Source of the DNA: CAYULW01 sp964445815
GTDB lineage: Bacteria; Bacteroidota; Bacteroidia; Flavobacteriales_E; Vicingaceae
Length of the DNA stretch: 64,000 bases
Assembly (NCBI GenBank): GCA_964445815.1
Contig: CAYULW010000004.1
Location: 1-64,000 of the forward strand
Direction of reading: 5' to 3'
Within the stretch, counting starts at the first letter, position 1, and each line of letters opens with the position of its first letter. The notes beneath the pieces were generated by a model, which ran no database searches, was not told the origin of the DNA, and saw only the letters and a list, made by a program, of their open reading frames with translations. The position numbers and the translations under genes are program-made. Below, in pieces: positions 52,891-62,056 of the stretch.

Positions 52891-53439
52891 ATGCGATTAG
52901 AAGTTGGAGATCAGGTGAAGCTTGTTGACGAGGATTTACGAGGTGTAGTTGTCAAGGTAAGTGAAAATCTGATTACGGTTCAATCGGAGGAAGGATTCGA
53001 TTATCAATATCCAAAGGAAGCTTTAATCAAATTAGAAACAGATGGTTCTGTTCAGCATACTGTTGTGATTAATCAGGACTTAAGCTCAAAACTCTCAACA
53101 TCTAAAGTAAATAGAGTTCCAAGTTTCATTGACCTAAGTGGTAAAAAGCCAATTATTGATTTACATATTGAAACCTTAAACCCTTTAAGATCTTTTAATA
53201 CAAATCACGAAGCCTTGTTGTTCCAACTTGAAGCGGTAGAGCAAGCTATTTTGCAGGCAAAATTAAAAAGATGGCGCAATTTGATCTTTATTCATGGAGT
53301 TGGAAGTGGTAAGCTCAGAAAAAGCTTACAAGATCTTTTGAGCGAAAAATATCCTGAGGTAGAGTATTTTGATGCTTCGTACAAAAATTATGGGCAGGGT
53401 GCTATAGAGATTATCATTCACGGACTTGGACAATTATAA
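52891..53439 (+). CDS. Smr-domain protein
   Basis: 182 residues. An N-terminal small beta domain (VGDQVKLVDEDLRGVVV) is followed by an Smr domain with IDLHIETL and NLIFIHGVGSGKLRKSLQDLL, the MutS2 C-terminal nuclease-type fold. The DLH and HGxGxGxL motifs are intact. It may nick DNA or RNA; Bacteroidota have many such short Smr proteins without MutS parts. It precedes rnpB. Confidence 0.85.
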   Translation: MRLEVGDQVKLVDEDLRGVVVKVSENLITVQSEEGFDYQYPKEALIKLETDGSVQHTVVINQDLSSKLSTSKVNRVPSFIDLSGKKPIIDLHIETLNPLRSFNTNHEALLFQLEAVEQAILQAKLKRWRNLIFIHGVGSGKLRKSLQDLLSEKYPEVEYFDASYKNYGQGAIEIIIHGLGQL

Positions 53440-53455
53440 TGTCTAATTTTGTCTG

Positions 53456-53777
53456 AAATCGTTCTATCGTTCCATTTTATGGAAAGGAAAGTCCGGGCAG
53501 CATAGAGTACCATACCTTGTGAAAACAAGGGCTTTGATTATTCAAAGACAGAGAGTGCAACAGAAAATAGACTTCTCTTTAATTTACTTAAAGAGTAAAG
53601 GTGAAAAGGTGAGGTAAGAGCTCACCGCTTCTGAGGTAACAAAGAAGGCATGGTAAACCTTATGGGCTGAAAGGTCAAATAAACCGATAATGAGGTGGCT
53701 CGCCTCATCGGAGGGTAGACTGATAAGATAAATGATAGAAAACTATTTATAGTTACAGAACCCGGCTTACAGATTTT
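53456..53777 (+). ncRNA. rnpB: RNase P RNA
   Basis: Conserved bacterial class A elements are present in order: GGAAAGTCCGGGC, ACAGAAA, GGTAAACC, GGTAGACTGATAAGATAAAT and ACAGAACCCGGCTTAC. P1 closes by AAATC (53456-53460) with GATTT (53772-53776). A -7 element TAATTTTG lies at 53444-53451. It is the catalytic RNA that trims tRNA 5' leaders. Ends are approximate to a few bases. Confidence 0.93.
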
Positions 53778-53781
53778 AATA

Positions 53782-53808
53782 AAAAACCACCTCTAAGGGT
53801 GGTTTTTT
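53782..53808 (+). terminator. Intrinsic terminator after rnpB
   Basis: ACCACC-TCTAA-GGGTGGT with five A's before and a T run after, within 10 nt of the RNA 3' end. Confidence 0.85.
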
Positions 53809-53830
53809 ATTAAAGGGCTGATGCTTACTC

Positions 53831-56800
53831 TTACTGTATAATGATCTTTTTAAACACCGAAGATTTAGCATCCTTAATATTAATCATGTATATTCCTTTA
53901 GCTAGGTTCGACATATCTAATTGATAAGCACTTCGATTCAATTGAGTCATTGATAAATTATCCATTAACTTACCATTTACATCCATCACTTGAATATCAA
54001 TATTGGTATTGATAAATGGAAGTGTGACTGTTACTAAACCATTACTAGGATTAGGAAAGGCCGCAATACTGGATGCGTAATTTTCTAATTCTAATTCACT
54101 CTGAAGGAAATCAATAAGCACATCATCAATTGCAACATCGCCATCAAAACTTACACCTCTAACTGTTCTAAATCGGACAGCAAGATTAGAAAGTACGAAT
54201 GCTTGCGGTAGTGGAACAACTTTTAATAAATAAGGATCAGCACTTGCAGTTTGTTGCTGACCAACAATGGTGTCTACATTTATCCATGTTCCGGCCGAAT
54301 CAATATCTACATAAAGTGTTTGGATGTCTGCTCCATACATATGGTATCTATAGACCACTGAAACTAGACCTCCAGATATGTTCGTCAAATCAATACAAGG
54401 TGAGGTTAACCATGCTGTTTCTCCTTGAGCAGCAGGCACACTTGCTTCTGTATACATGTAAATTCCGGTACCCGTTGTATTATCACCTATTGGACCTGAT
54501 GCTGTTGTTGTTGTTGCTCCAGTATTGGCTATCCATTCAAAGGCTCCATTATTGGCTCCTATCCAGTCGTTGGTCAATTGACCTGTCTCTCCAACAGCAA
54601 GCGCATCAAAGTCTTCATAGTAAGGGAATGCTTTTAAGGTATTTCTTACCTCTACTCCTAACAATGAATCATTTAATGAATTAGCATCTCCCGTCAGGTT
54701 GACAAAAATATCAAAGAAATAAGAACCCGGAGTACTCATGTTCACCGTTGTCGTTGTGAATGTATAGCATACCGTATCACCGGGATTTACTGTTCCGGTA
54801 TAGGTCTCAACAACAGGTGTTCCCGAGTTAAAGATAAAGCCTACAGAGAAGTTACTTGCTGCTTGTGAACCGTAATTAACAATGCATACCTCAACTGAAT
54901 CAGCTGAACTTAAACCACAGCCAGTTATTGGTCTGCTCAATAAATAAGCACCCATGTCATTGGCAGGAGCGTCTTGAATTAACACATTGTCAAAGGCAAA
55001 ACCTTCATCTATAACCGATCCATCCGAACCAAAGGCGACTCTTAACAAGACGCCTGAAATCCCGCCAAGGCCATTTAAATCATGCTCCGCAAGCACCCAT
55101 CCAGCTGAACCGTTACCTGTAGAGTTTCTTCCTGACCATCCTTCCTGAGCAGGAGCGATATTGGCCAAGCCAGCAATAGTATTGTCTGTATACCAGTTAT
55201 TAGGATCCAAATAAGCACCCACATTCTGCCAGCTTGCTCCACCATCAGTAGATGATTGGAGAACGATTCCATCCCAAGAGAACTCTGCATTCCACCAGAC
55301 ATCCATTTTGATCTGAGGTGCAGCTAAATTTGTGAAGTCAAAACAGGGACCTATAACATAAGATTCTTCATCGTTATTATAATTACCCGTTAGGTTGGTT
55401 ACCCAAGAATTAAAGCCAGAAGGTGAGGAGTTAATGACTGTAGCAGCAGGTGAACCTAATGCCCAAGAATTGTTTGTACCGTTAGAAATCCATCCTCCAG
55501 AACCATTCTCAAAATCTTCAAAATATGGGAATGTTGTCAAAATTGGGATGTTCTCTACAGCTTTACTTATAGAATCATTTAGAGGGCTTCCGTCTCCCAC
55601 TACAGTTGAATACACATCAAAATTATAAGTACCTGGAGTAGAAAGGTTAGCAATAGTGTTAAATGTAAAGCAAAGTGTATCTCCTGGTAAAATCGTAACA
55701 AAAGCAGTATCTGTCACAGGTGTTCCTCCATTTATCACATAATTAAAAGGTACATTAGTAACATTAGCACTACCTGCATTTGTATAACAAACAGTAATTG
55801 AATCACTTGACAACCCACAACCTGAATTAGGACTACTTATACTTAACACTGCAATATCAGTTGCAGGAGCATCTTGAATCAATACATTGTCAAAAGCAAA
55901 ACCTTCATCTATAACCGATCCATCCGAACCAAAGGCGACTCTTAACAAGACGCCTGAAATCCCGCCAAGGCCATTTAAATCATGCTCCGCAAGCACCCAT
56001 CCAGCTGAACCGTTACCTGTAGAGTTTCTTCCTGACCATCCTTCCTGAGCAGGAGCGATATTGGCCAAGCCAGCAATAGTATTGTCTGTATACCAGTTAT
56101 TAGGATCCAAATAAGCACCCACATTCTGCCAGCTTGCTCCACCATCAGTAGATGATTGGAGAACGATTCCATCCCAAGAGAACTCTGCATTCCACCAGAC
56201 ATCCATTTTGATCTGAGGTGCAGCTAAATTTGTGAAGTCAAAACAGGGACCTATAACATAAGATTCTTCATCGTTATTATAATTACCCGTTAGGTTGGTT
56301 ACCCAAGAATTAAAGCCGGAACCTGAAGAAGAATTAATGACTGAGCCTGAGGGCGTACCTAATACCCATGAATTGTTTATTCCGTTAGAAATCCATCCTC
56401 CTGAACCATTCTCAAAATCTTCAAAATATGGGAAAGTTGACAAAATTGGAATGTTTGTCACATTTGTCGATTTACTGTCATTTAATAAATTTCCATCTCC
56501 GGTTACAGATGAGAATACATTGATGGTGTAAGTTCCTACTGTAGATAAATTGGCTAAGCTATCAAATGTAAAACAAAGGGTATCTCCCGGAAATATTGTA
56601 ACGAATGCTGTATCTGTTACCGAAGATCCTCCATTAATGGTATAATTAAGAGGAACATTTGTTATATTAGTTGTCCCTACATTTGAAAAACAAACGGTAA
56701 CCGAATCATTAGATAAACCACAACCAGAATTGGGACTGCTTATACCTACAACAGCAATGTCTGTTGAAGGAGCCTCTTGAATCAACACATTATCAAAAGC

Positions 56801-57733
56801 AAATCCTTCTTCTTGGACAGATCCATCAGAACCAAAAGCAACTCTCAATAAAACAGAAGAAAACCCTCCAAGGCTACTTAGATCATGTTCGGCAAGAACC
56901 CATCCTCCTGAACTGTTATTGCCAATACCTGTCCAACCATGTTGAGTGCTTCCTAGCCCCGCAAGTCCATTTATAGTTGAGTCAGTATACCAATTATTTG
57001 GATCTCCAAATAGACCAATGTCCAGCCAAGATGTGCCAGCATCAATAGAATATTGTAATACTGCTCCATCCCAAGAAAATTCTGAACTCCACCATACTTC
57101 CATCTTAATTTGAGGAAACGATAGATTACTAAAATCAAAACAAGGACCAAGAACCCATGAAGCATCATCATTGTTATAGTTTCCTGTCAGGTTAGTCACC
57201 CAAGAATTAACTCCTCTCCCTACAGGGTTGGAATTAATAACTGTGGCAGCAGGGGTTCCGAGTGCCCAAGTTGAGTTTATACCCCCGGATATCCAACCAC
57301 CATTGCCATTTTCAAAGTTTTCTAAATAGGGATAAGTATTAACTATAGGGATATGTATAATGCTTAAATAACTACTGTCATTATTTGCATTTGCATCACC
57401 TGTTGCTAAAGTATTTGCTATTAAGGAATAGGTTCCCGGTACACTTAAGTTTAAAGTGGTATTAAAGCAATAAACTAAGCTATCACCCGGAAGTATACTT
57501 GCTGATACTGTCTCATTTATAGGGGTGGCGCTATTTACAGAAATTTCAACAGGAAAGTTGGATATGGTATTCGAGCCAAAATTTTTAATTTTCACACATA
57601 CTTTCTCTGAGCTACTTAAACCACAATCACTAGTTAAGGAGTCGATTGAAACAATTCCGACATCAATAGCTGCTTGTGAGAATGAGGTCAAGCAAATTAG
57701 TGCTGAACAAATAGATAAAAGAATCTTTTTCAT
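53831..57733 (-). CDS. Giant T9SS-secreted repeat protein (CARDB and jelly-roll repeats)
   Basis: 1300 residues. Signal peptide MKKILLSICSALICLTSFSQ, then alternating CARDB-type domains (SPNSGCGLSNDSVTVCFSN and similar) and larger MAM/jelly-roll-like domains (YFEDFENGSGGWISNG, then FAFDNVLIQ): three long repeats of about 300 residues and a divergent fourth. The end is a T9SS sorting domain with AFPNPSNGLVTVTL. No catalytic motif is seen; it is probably an adhesin or a surface-binding protein. Repeats two and three share a 422-bp exact DNA duplication. Confidence 0.88.
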   Translation of the reverse strand: MKKILLSICSALICLTSFSQAAIDVGIVSIDSLTSDCGLSSSEKVCVKIKNFGSNTISNFPVEISVNSATPINETVSASILPGDSLVYCFNTTLNLSVPGTYSLIANTLATGDANANNDSSYLSIIHIPIVNTYPYLENFENGNGGWISGGINSTWALGTPAATVINSNPVGRGVNSWVTNLTGNYNNDDASWVLGPCFDFSNLSFPQIKMEVWWSSEFSWDGAVLQYSIDAGTSWLDIGLFGDPNNWYTDSTINGLAGLGSTQHGWTGIGNNSSGGWVLAEHDLSSLGGFSSVLLRVAFGSDGSVQEEGFAFDNVLIQEAPSTDIAVVGISSPNSGCGLSNDSVTVCFSNVGTTNITNVPLNYTINGGSSVTDTAFVTIFPGDTLCFTFDSLANLSTVGTYTINVFSSVTGDGNLLNDSKSTNVTNIPILSTFPYFEDFENGSGGWISNGINNSWVLGTPSGSVINSSSGSGFNSWVTNLTGNYNNDEESYVIGPCFDFTNLAAPQIKMDVWWNAEFSWDGIVLQSSTDGGASWQNVGAYLDPNNWYTDNTIAGLANIAPAQEGWSGRNSTGNGSAGWVLAEHDLNGLGGISGVLLRVAFGSDGSVIDEGFAFDNVLIQDAPATDIAVLSISSPNSGCGLSSDSITVCYTNAGSANVTNVPFNYVINGGTPVTDTAFVTILPGDTLCFTFNTIANLSTPGTYNFDVYSTVVGDGSPLNDSISKAVENIPILTTFPYFEDFENGSGGWISNGTNNSWALGSPAATVINSSPSGFNSWVTNLTGNYNNDEESYVIGPCFDFTNLAAPQIKMDVWWNAEFSWDGIVLQSSTDGGASWQNVGAYLDPNNWYTDNTIAGLANIAPAQEGWSGRNSTGNGSAGWVLAEHDLNGLGGISGVLLRVAFGSDGSVIDEGFAFDNVLIQDAPANDMGAYLLSRPITGCGLSSADSVEVCIVNYGSQAASNFSVGFIFNSGTPVVETYTGTVNPGDTVCYTFTTTTVNMSTPGSYFFDIFVNLTGDANSLNDSLLGVEVRNTLKAFPYYEDFDALAVGETGQLTNDWIGANNGAFEWIANTGATTTTASGPIGDNTTGTGIYMYTEASVPAAQGETAWLTSPCIDLTNISGGLVSVVYRYHMYGADIQTLYVDIDSAGTWINVDTIVGQQQTASADPYLLKVVPLPQAFVLSNLAVRFRTVRGVSFDGDVAIDDVLIDFLQSELELENYASSIAAFPNPSNGLVTVTLPFINTNIDIQVMDVNGKLMDNLSMTQLNRSAYQLDMSNLAKGIYMINIKDAKSSVFKKIIIQ
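54996..55417 (-). repeat. 422-bp exact internal repeat, copy 1
   Basis: Identical base for base to 55896-56317, offset 900 bp, inside the giant repeat gene. The flanks differ immediately outside these limits. The offset is a multiple of three, so the frame is kept. Confidence 0.95.
55896..56317 (-). repeat. 422-bp exact internal repeat, copy 2
   Basis: Second copy of the duplication at 54996-55417. A third, diverged copy of the same unit lies around 56796-57216. Confidence 0.95.
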
Positions 57734-57792
57734 TTTTATACTGTTAATGTTTAAAGATAATATATATGTTGTTGATATACAATAATATATAT

Positions 57793-57800
57793 CAAAGTTA
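57793..57800 (-). promoter_or_regulatory. Promoter -7 element of the giant repeat gene
   Basis: TAACTTTG on the minus strand fits TAnnTTTG and lies about 60 nt before the start codon at 57733. An AT-rich, partly symmetric stretch (TTGATATA to TATATCAA, about 57771-57795) sits just downstream of it. Confidence 0.5.
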
Positions 57801-57823
57801 GAGATAAAAGTTGGATTTTTTTG

Positions 57824-58474
57824 TTAAAATAAGATACCGTCTCTGATAGATATCGTTCTATCACACAATCCTGCTAAATGTTCGTCGTGAGTAACGATAA
57901 CAAATGTTTGGTTAATTTCTTTTCGTAGATCAAAGAAAAGCTGATGCAAATCTTGAGCATTTTGACTATCAAGATTGCCTGAAGGTTCGTCTGCAAAGAT
58001 AATCTCAGGTGAGTTGACTAAAGCTCTGGCAGTAGATACTCTTTGTTGTTCACCTCCGGATAATTGAGAAGGCTTATGATGCAATCGATCAGAAAGGTTG
58101 AGTTTTTCCAATAACTCCTCTGCTCTTTGAGTTGCTTTTGGTTTTGAATCTCCTTTAATCAAAGAAGGTAACATCACATTCTCTATAGCGGTGAACTCGG
58201 GCAATAAATGATGAAATTGGAATACAAAACCGATGTTTTCATTTCTGAATTTGGAGATCTGTTTTTGGTTTAAGGAAGATACCAGGCGATCTTTGTAATA
58301 AAGTTCACCGCTATCTATACTAGTTAAGGTGCCAAGTATCTGAAGCAATGTTGTTTTACCGGCACCGGAACTACCCACAATCGAAACAATTTCACCTTGA
58401 TTGATCTCGAGGTTTATTCCTTTAAGTATATCCAGACTGCCAAATGACTTATTTATATTCTTTGCCTTTAACAT
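57824..58474 (-). CDS. lolD: Lipoprotein-releasing ABC transporter ATPase LolD-like
   Basis: 216 residues. Walker A GSSGAGKTTL, Q-loop FVFQFHHLLPEF, signature LSGGEQQRVSTARAL, Walker B IIFADEPSGNLDS and the H-loop THDEHLAG are complete. FQFHHLLPEFTAIENV is characteristic of LolD, which powers release of lipoproteins from the inner membrane with LolC/E. The permease genes are not adjacent. MacB-type exporters share these motifs, so the exact partner is open. Confidence 0.9.
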   Translation of the reverse strand: MLKAKNINKSFGSLDILKGINLEINQGEIVSIVGSSGAGKTTLLQILGTLTSIDSGELYYKDRLVSSLNQKQISKFRNENIGFVFQFHHLLPEFTAIENVMLPSLIKGDSKPKATQRAEELLEKLNLSDRLHHKPSQLSGGEQQRVSTARALVNSPEIIFADEPSGNLDSQNAQDLHQLFFDLRKEINQTFVIVTHDEHLAGLCDRTISIRDGILF

Positions 58475-58584
58475 AAATGGCTTCTAAATTAGTGAATAAA
58501 ATGCGCCTAAAAATCGAATTGTTTCCTTTTGTATTGCCACCAATTCAATTACTTTTGGTGTTCAAATTTTGAAAAAACAATTCG

Positions 58585-59775
58585 ATGAATATTCATGAAT
58601 ATCAGGCTAAAGAAACTTTAAAAGGCTTTGGCGTTGCAATACAAGAAGGGATAGTAGCTGAAACTCCGGAAGCTGCTGTTGAGGCTGCTAAAAAGTTGAA
58701 CGAACAGACAGGTACCGAATGGTGGGTGATTAAGGCGCAGATTCATGCAGGAGGACGTGGAAAAGGCGGAGGTGTTAAGTTGGCCAAGTCTTTAGAAGAT
58801 GTAAAGGAGATTGCCAATCAAATTTTAGGCATGCAATTAGTGACTCCTCAAACATCGGCTGAAGGAAAAACCGTACACTCGGTTTTGGTAGCCCAAGACG
58901 TTTATTATCCCGGAGAGGTTGAGACCGAAGAATTTTACATGAGTGTATTGTTGAATAGAGCAAATGGTCGTAACATGATCATGTATTCTACCGAGGGAGG
59001 AATGGATATTGAAGCCGTTGCAGAAGCGACTCCTCATTTGATCTTTACAGAAGAAATAGATCCGTCAGTTGGATTACAAGGTTTTCAGGCACGAAAAATC
59101 GCATTTAATTTAGGTCTTTCAGGTAATGCCTTTAAGCAGATGGTCAAATTTGTTTTTGCACTTTATAAAGCATATGAGAGCATAGATGCAAGCTTGTTTG
59201 AGATTAACCCTGTGCTGAAGACTTCTGATAATAAAATAATAGCTGTTGATTCAAAAGTGACTTTGGATGATAATGCTCTGTTTAGACATGCTGATTTGGA
59301 AGCGATGAGAGACAAGAGAGAAGAAGATCCCACTGAAGTTGAAGCGGGTGAAGCAGGACTGAATTATGTTAACCTGGATGGTAATGTGGGTTGCATGGTG
59401 AACGGTGCAGGCTTAGCCATGGCCACTATGGACATTATTAAATTGAGTGGCGGAAATCCTGCGAACTTCTTGGATGTTGGTGGAACAGCAAATGCTGAAA
59501 GAGTTGAAAAGGCCTTCAGAATTATATTAAAGGATCCCAATGTTGAAGCCATTTTAGTGAATATTTTTGGCGGTATTGTAAGGTGCGATAGAGTGGCACA
59601 AGGTGTAGTTGATGCATATAAGAACATCGGCGATATTCCTGTACCTATTATTGTAAGACTGCAAGGAACAAATGCTGAAGAGGCTAAGAAAATCATAGAT
59701 GAATCAGGACTTAAAGTCCATTCAGCAATATTACTTCAGGAAGCGGCTGACAAAGTCGCTGAGGTTCTAGCTTAA
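58585..59775 (+). CDS. sucC: Succinyl-CoA synthetase, beta subunit
   Basis: 396 residues. MNIHEYQAKETLKGFGV, KAQIHAGGRGKGGGVKLA, FEINPVLKT, NYVNLDGNVGCMVNGAGLAM, GNPANFLDVGG and VNIFGGIVRCDRVAQGV are the ATP-grasp and ligase blocks of SucC. It forms succinyl-CoA or ATP/GTP in the citrate cycle with the alpha subunit SucD, which is not adjacent here. A strong terminator follows. Confidence 0.97.
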   Translation: MNIHEYQAKETLKGFGVAIQEGIVAETPEAAVEAAKKLNEQTGTEWWVIKAQIHAGGRGKGGGVKLAKSLEDVKEIANQILGMQLVTPQTSAEGKTVHSVLVAQDVYYPGEVETEEFYMSVLLNRANGRNMIMYSTEGGMDIEAVAEATPHLIFTEEIDPSVGLQGFQARKIAFNLGLSGNAFKQMVKFVFALYKAYESIDASLFEINPVLKTSDNKIIAVDSKVTLDDNALFRHADLEAMRDKREEDPTEVEAGEAGLNYVNLDGNVGCMVNGAGLAMATMDIIKLSGGNPANFLDVGGTANAERVEKAFRIILKDPNVEAILVNIFGGIVRCDRVAQGVVDAYKNIGDIPVPIIVRLQGTNAEEAKKIIDESGLKVHSAILLQEAADKVAEVLA

Positions 59776-59779
59776 ATTG

Positions 59780-59813
59780 AAACCTCTTGAATTCATTTCA
59801 GGAGGTTTTTTTT
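59780..59813 (+). terminator. Intrinsic terminator after sucC
   Basis: AAACCTCTTGAA pairs with TTCAGGAGGTTT (one G-U pair) over a 5-nt loop, then a T run, 4 nt past the sucC stop. Confidence 0.85.
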
Positions 59814-59819
59814 AATTTA

Positions 59820-59851
59820 TTTGGTTTATATTATAAACTAGTTTACATTTG
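59820..59851 (+). promoter_or_regulatory. Promoter with palindromic operator in its spacer
   Basis: TTTG at 59820-59823 and TACATTTG at 59844-59851 are separated by 20 bp, an ideal Bacteroidota promoter. The spacer contains GTTTATATTATAAAC (59824-59838), a perfect 7-bp inverted repeat with one central base, probably bound by the winged-helix protein at 60438. Confidence 0.7.
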
Positions 59852-59875
59852 CAATGTATTTATAAAAAAATAAAA

Positions 59876-60445
59876 ATGGAAGAGAAGAAAAATCTAGAAC
59901 TCATTGAAGAAATGATACAAGCCGCAAAAGGAAACATTAGTGAAGGAAGCATCTTTTATTTGATATGGGGATGGTTGGTCTTGGTAGCTGCCGCAGTAAA
60001 TTATATACTTCTGATGTATACGGAATATCCTCATCATTGGGTCGCTTGGCCAATTCTGATGACTCTTGGCGGAGTAGTTTCGATTATTGTAGGATATAGA
60101 AAGGATAAGAAAAAGACAGTGACAACCTATCCGGAACGAGCAATGAAGAATTTGTGGTTTGCATTTCTAATAACATTATTGGCAGTGCTTTTTGGAATGG
60201 GCAGAATAGGTGTCGAGTTCTCCTATCCGATTATTATGTTGTTATACGGCTTGGGCACTTTTGTTAGTGGAGGAATATTAAAGTTTAATCCTCTAAGAGT
60301 AGGAGGAGTAATCGCCTGGATATGTGGAGTGCTTGCCTTTTACCAATCTTTTCCGGAACAACTTCTCTTAATTATGGTGGCAATCATAGCATCATACATA
60401 GTCCCGGGGCATCTTTTGGCTAAATCAAACAAACGTTATGTTTAA
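59876..60445 (+). CDS. Multi-pass membrane protein, function unknown
   Basis: 189 residues. A charged N-terminus (EEKKNLELIEEMIQAAKGN) leads to five or six membrane helices (FYLIWGWLVLVAAAVNYILL and following). The ATG at 59876 is used because the in-frame TTG at 59849 lies in the promoter. No family is certain. Its 3' end overlaps the winged-helix gene by 8 nt, a common pairing of membrane protein and regulator in Bacteroidota. Confidence 0.8.
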   Translation: MEEKKNLELIEEMIQAAKGNISEGSIFYLIWGWLVLVAAAVNYILLMYTEYPHHWVAWPILMTLGGVVSIIVGYRKDKKKTVTTYPERAMKNLWFAFLITLLAVLFGMGRIGVEFSYPIIMLLYGLGTFVSGGILKFNPLRVGGVIAWICGVLAFYQSFPEQLLLIMVAIIASYIVPGHLLAKSNKRYV

Positions 60446-60728
60446 GTCATTAGATCCCCTTTTACATAGTCAACTCAGGCTGGCGATCATTTCTTTACTT
60501 ATTAGTGTAGAGTCTGCTGACTTTGTTTTTATTAAAGAAAAGACAGAGTCTACTGCCGGAAATCTTAGTGTTCAGATAGATAAGCTAGAGAAAGCGGGGT
60601 ATATAAAAGTTTCTAAATCCTTTAAGGGGAAACGACCATTAACGACTTGTCAAATTACAAGTAAGGGAATTGAAGCATTTGAGAAATATGTAAATCATTT
60701 AAAAACGTATATAAATAAGGACAAATGA
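60438..60728 (+). CDS. Small winged-helix transcriptional regulator (PF13601-like)
   Basis: 96 residues. LDPLLHSQLRLAIISLL, the recognition helix TAGNLSVQIDKLEKAGYI and the wing FKGKRPLTTCQITSKG match the short winged-helix family often annotated only as transcriptional regulator. Probable repressor of its own operon through the palindrome at 59824-59838. Confidence 0.88.
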   Translation: MFKSLDPLLHSQLRLAIISLLISVESADFVFIKEKTESTAGNLSVQIDKLEKAGYIKVSKSFKGKRPLTTCQITSKGIEAFEKYVNHLKTYINKDK

Positions 60729-61240
60729 AAAATTGCGTAATCATAATGGTGTTGTTCGCCGGTATTGCCGGAAATGCTCAAAATACCTATTACAATGCTG
60801 AAAATAAGAACAAATTAAAAGCGCTTAACTGGATGATAGGAAACTGGGAAGGAAGTGGATGGGCCATGGATTCTCAAACTCGAAAAAAAGAAGTGTTTAC
60901 ACAACAAGAGATCGTAAAGTATGATTTAGATTCGACTATAATTATAGTTCATGGTATTGGAAAATCGGAAGATAAAATAATACATGATGCTTATGCTATA
61001 ATATCAGTTAATCCTAAAGGAGGGTATTTCATGACGAGCTTCCTTGGTGACGGTAGAGAAGGTAAATATGAATTACATCAAATTGAAGATGGAAAATGGG
61101 AATGGACTATTCCTACGCCTTCAGGAACAGTGATATATACAATTAATGCTGATGAAAAGTATTGGAAAGAGGTGGGCGACTTTGATATGAATGGATCAAA
61201 GTATCCTTTTTTTGAAATGAATTTAAATAAGAAACAATGA
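60725..61240 (+). CDS. Exported protein, DUF1579-like barrel
   Basis: 171 residues. Signal peptide (1-18), then ALNWMIGNWEGSGWAMD, a Trp-rich start like lipocalin/DUF1579 proteins, and a beta-rich rest. Similar in kind to the protein at 30640-31125 but not a close copy. It overlaps the regulator gene by 4 nt (ATGA). Confidence 0.72.
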   Translation: MKNCVIIMVLFAGIAGNAQNTYYNAENKNKLKALNWMIGNWEGSGWAMDSQTRKKEVFTQQEIVKYDLDSTIIIVHGIGKSEDKIIHDAYAIISVNPKGGYFMTSFLGDGREGKYELHQIEDGKWEWTIPTPSGTVIYTINADEKYWKEVGDFDMNGSKYPFFEMNLNKKQ

Positions 61241-61767
61241 AAAAAGGTGCTTTTATATTACTTGTTGTTTTTTCCATTGCTTATGCTAAGGCACAAGAAA
61301 AAGGTAGTGAGATTGGCTTTCATCTGAGCGAATATCAAAATGATTTTGGATTAGGGCTGAATTTTACCAGTCCTTATTTAATCAAATCGTATGTTGCTAT
61401 AACATTAAGGTCAAACCTTATGTTTCATCAGTTTGTCGATCAGCAAAAAACAGTTTGGGAGCCATATTATAACGCACAGATTGGCGTAATTGGGTATAAA
61501 TCAGAAATTACACAAGGAATAATCGCTTATGGTGAAGGAGGAATTGTTGGACTTGTGCCTTCTTCTAAACTGTCTAAAGCGTCTTTTGGTATTGGAGGTT
61601 ATGGTTTGTTTGGCTTTCAATTCAACTTTGACAATTACAATGCTTATTTTATAGAATTGGGAGGTATGGGCAATGGCATTCATGCCGATAAACTTCCGAC
61701 AGAACCCATTTTTTCAAATGGGTTTATCATTAATGTAGGTTACAAGATCATATTCACTAAAAATTAA
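61237..61767 (+). CDS. Exported beta-barrel-like protein, function unknown
   Basis: 176 residues. Signal peptide MKKGAFILLVVFSIAYAKAQ, then alternating beta strands with a final strand IINVGYKIIFTKN, as in small outer-membrane barrels. No family name. It overlaps the previous gene by 4 nt. Confidence 0.7.
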   Translation: MKKGAFILLVVFSIAYAKAQEKGSEIGFHLSEYQNDFGLGLNFTSPYLIKSYVAITLRSNLMFHQFVDQQKTVWEPYYNAQIGVIGYKSEITQGIIAYGEGGIVGLVPSSKLSKASFGIGGYGLFGFQFNFDNYNAYFIELGGMGNGIHADKLPTEPIFSNGFIINVGYKIIFTKN

Positions 61768-61771
61768 AAAA

Positions 61772-62056
61772 ATGGAAGACAAGAATTTTGAAGAACAAAA
61801 GCTTTATGAAGAAGCTGAAGCTAGAGTGAACTTTAAGTCACACGCAAGAACTTATGTAATTATAAACCTTCTGATCTGGGGCTTTTGGTTTTTTACGAGA
61901 GCACAACACGGGCATTATGACGGCTATTGGCCAATTTACCCAACACTAGGGTGGGGATTTGGATTATTTTCTCATTACATGGCTGCATACAAAGACAATA
62001 AAAATGCAGTTGAGAAAGAAGTAAAGAAGATAAAAAGGGAAAGAGGGTTGAACTAA
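61772..62056 (+). CDS. 2TM domain protein
   Basis: 94 residues. AEARVNFKSHARTYVIINLLIWGFWF and WPIYPTLGWGFGLFSHYM are the two helices of the 2TM domain (PF13239), which in other proteins precedes histidine kinase or LytTR domains; here it is alone. Last gene of the operon, overlapping the convergent methyltransferase by 4 nt. Confidence 0.85.
   Translation: MEDKNFEEQKLYEEAEARVNFKSHARTYVIINLLIWGFWFFTRAQHGHYDGYWPIYPTLGWGFGLFSHYMAAYKDNKNAVEKEVKKIKRERGLN

Noticed and set aside
54199..54684. 161-codon plus-strand open frame, Leu/Gln rich
   Set aside because: It lies antisense to the giant repeat gene and its composition is an effect of that gene's Thr/Ser codons.
55075..56202. Two identical 75-codon open frames at 55075-55302 and 55975-56202
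   Set aside because: They are other-frame readings of the exact internal repeat in the giant T9SS gene.
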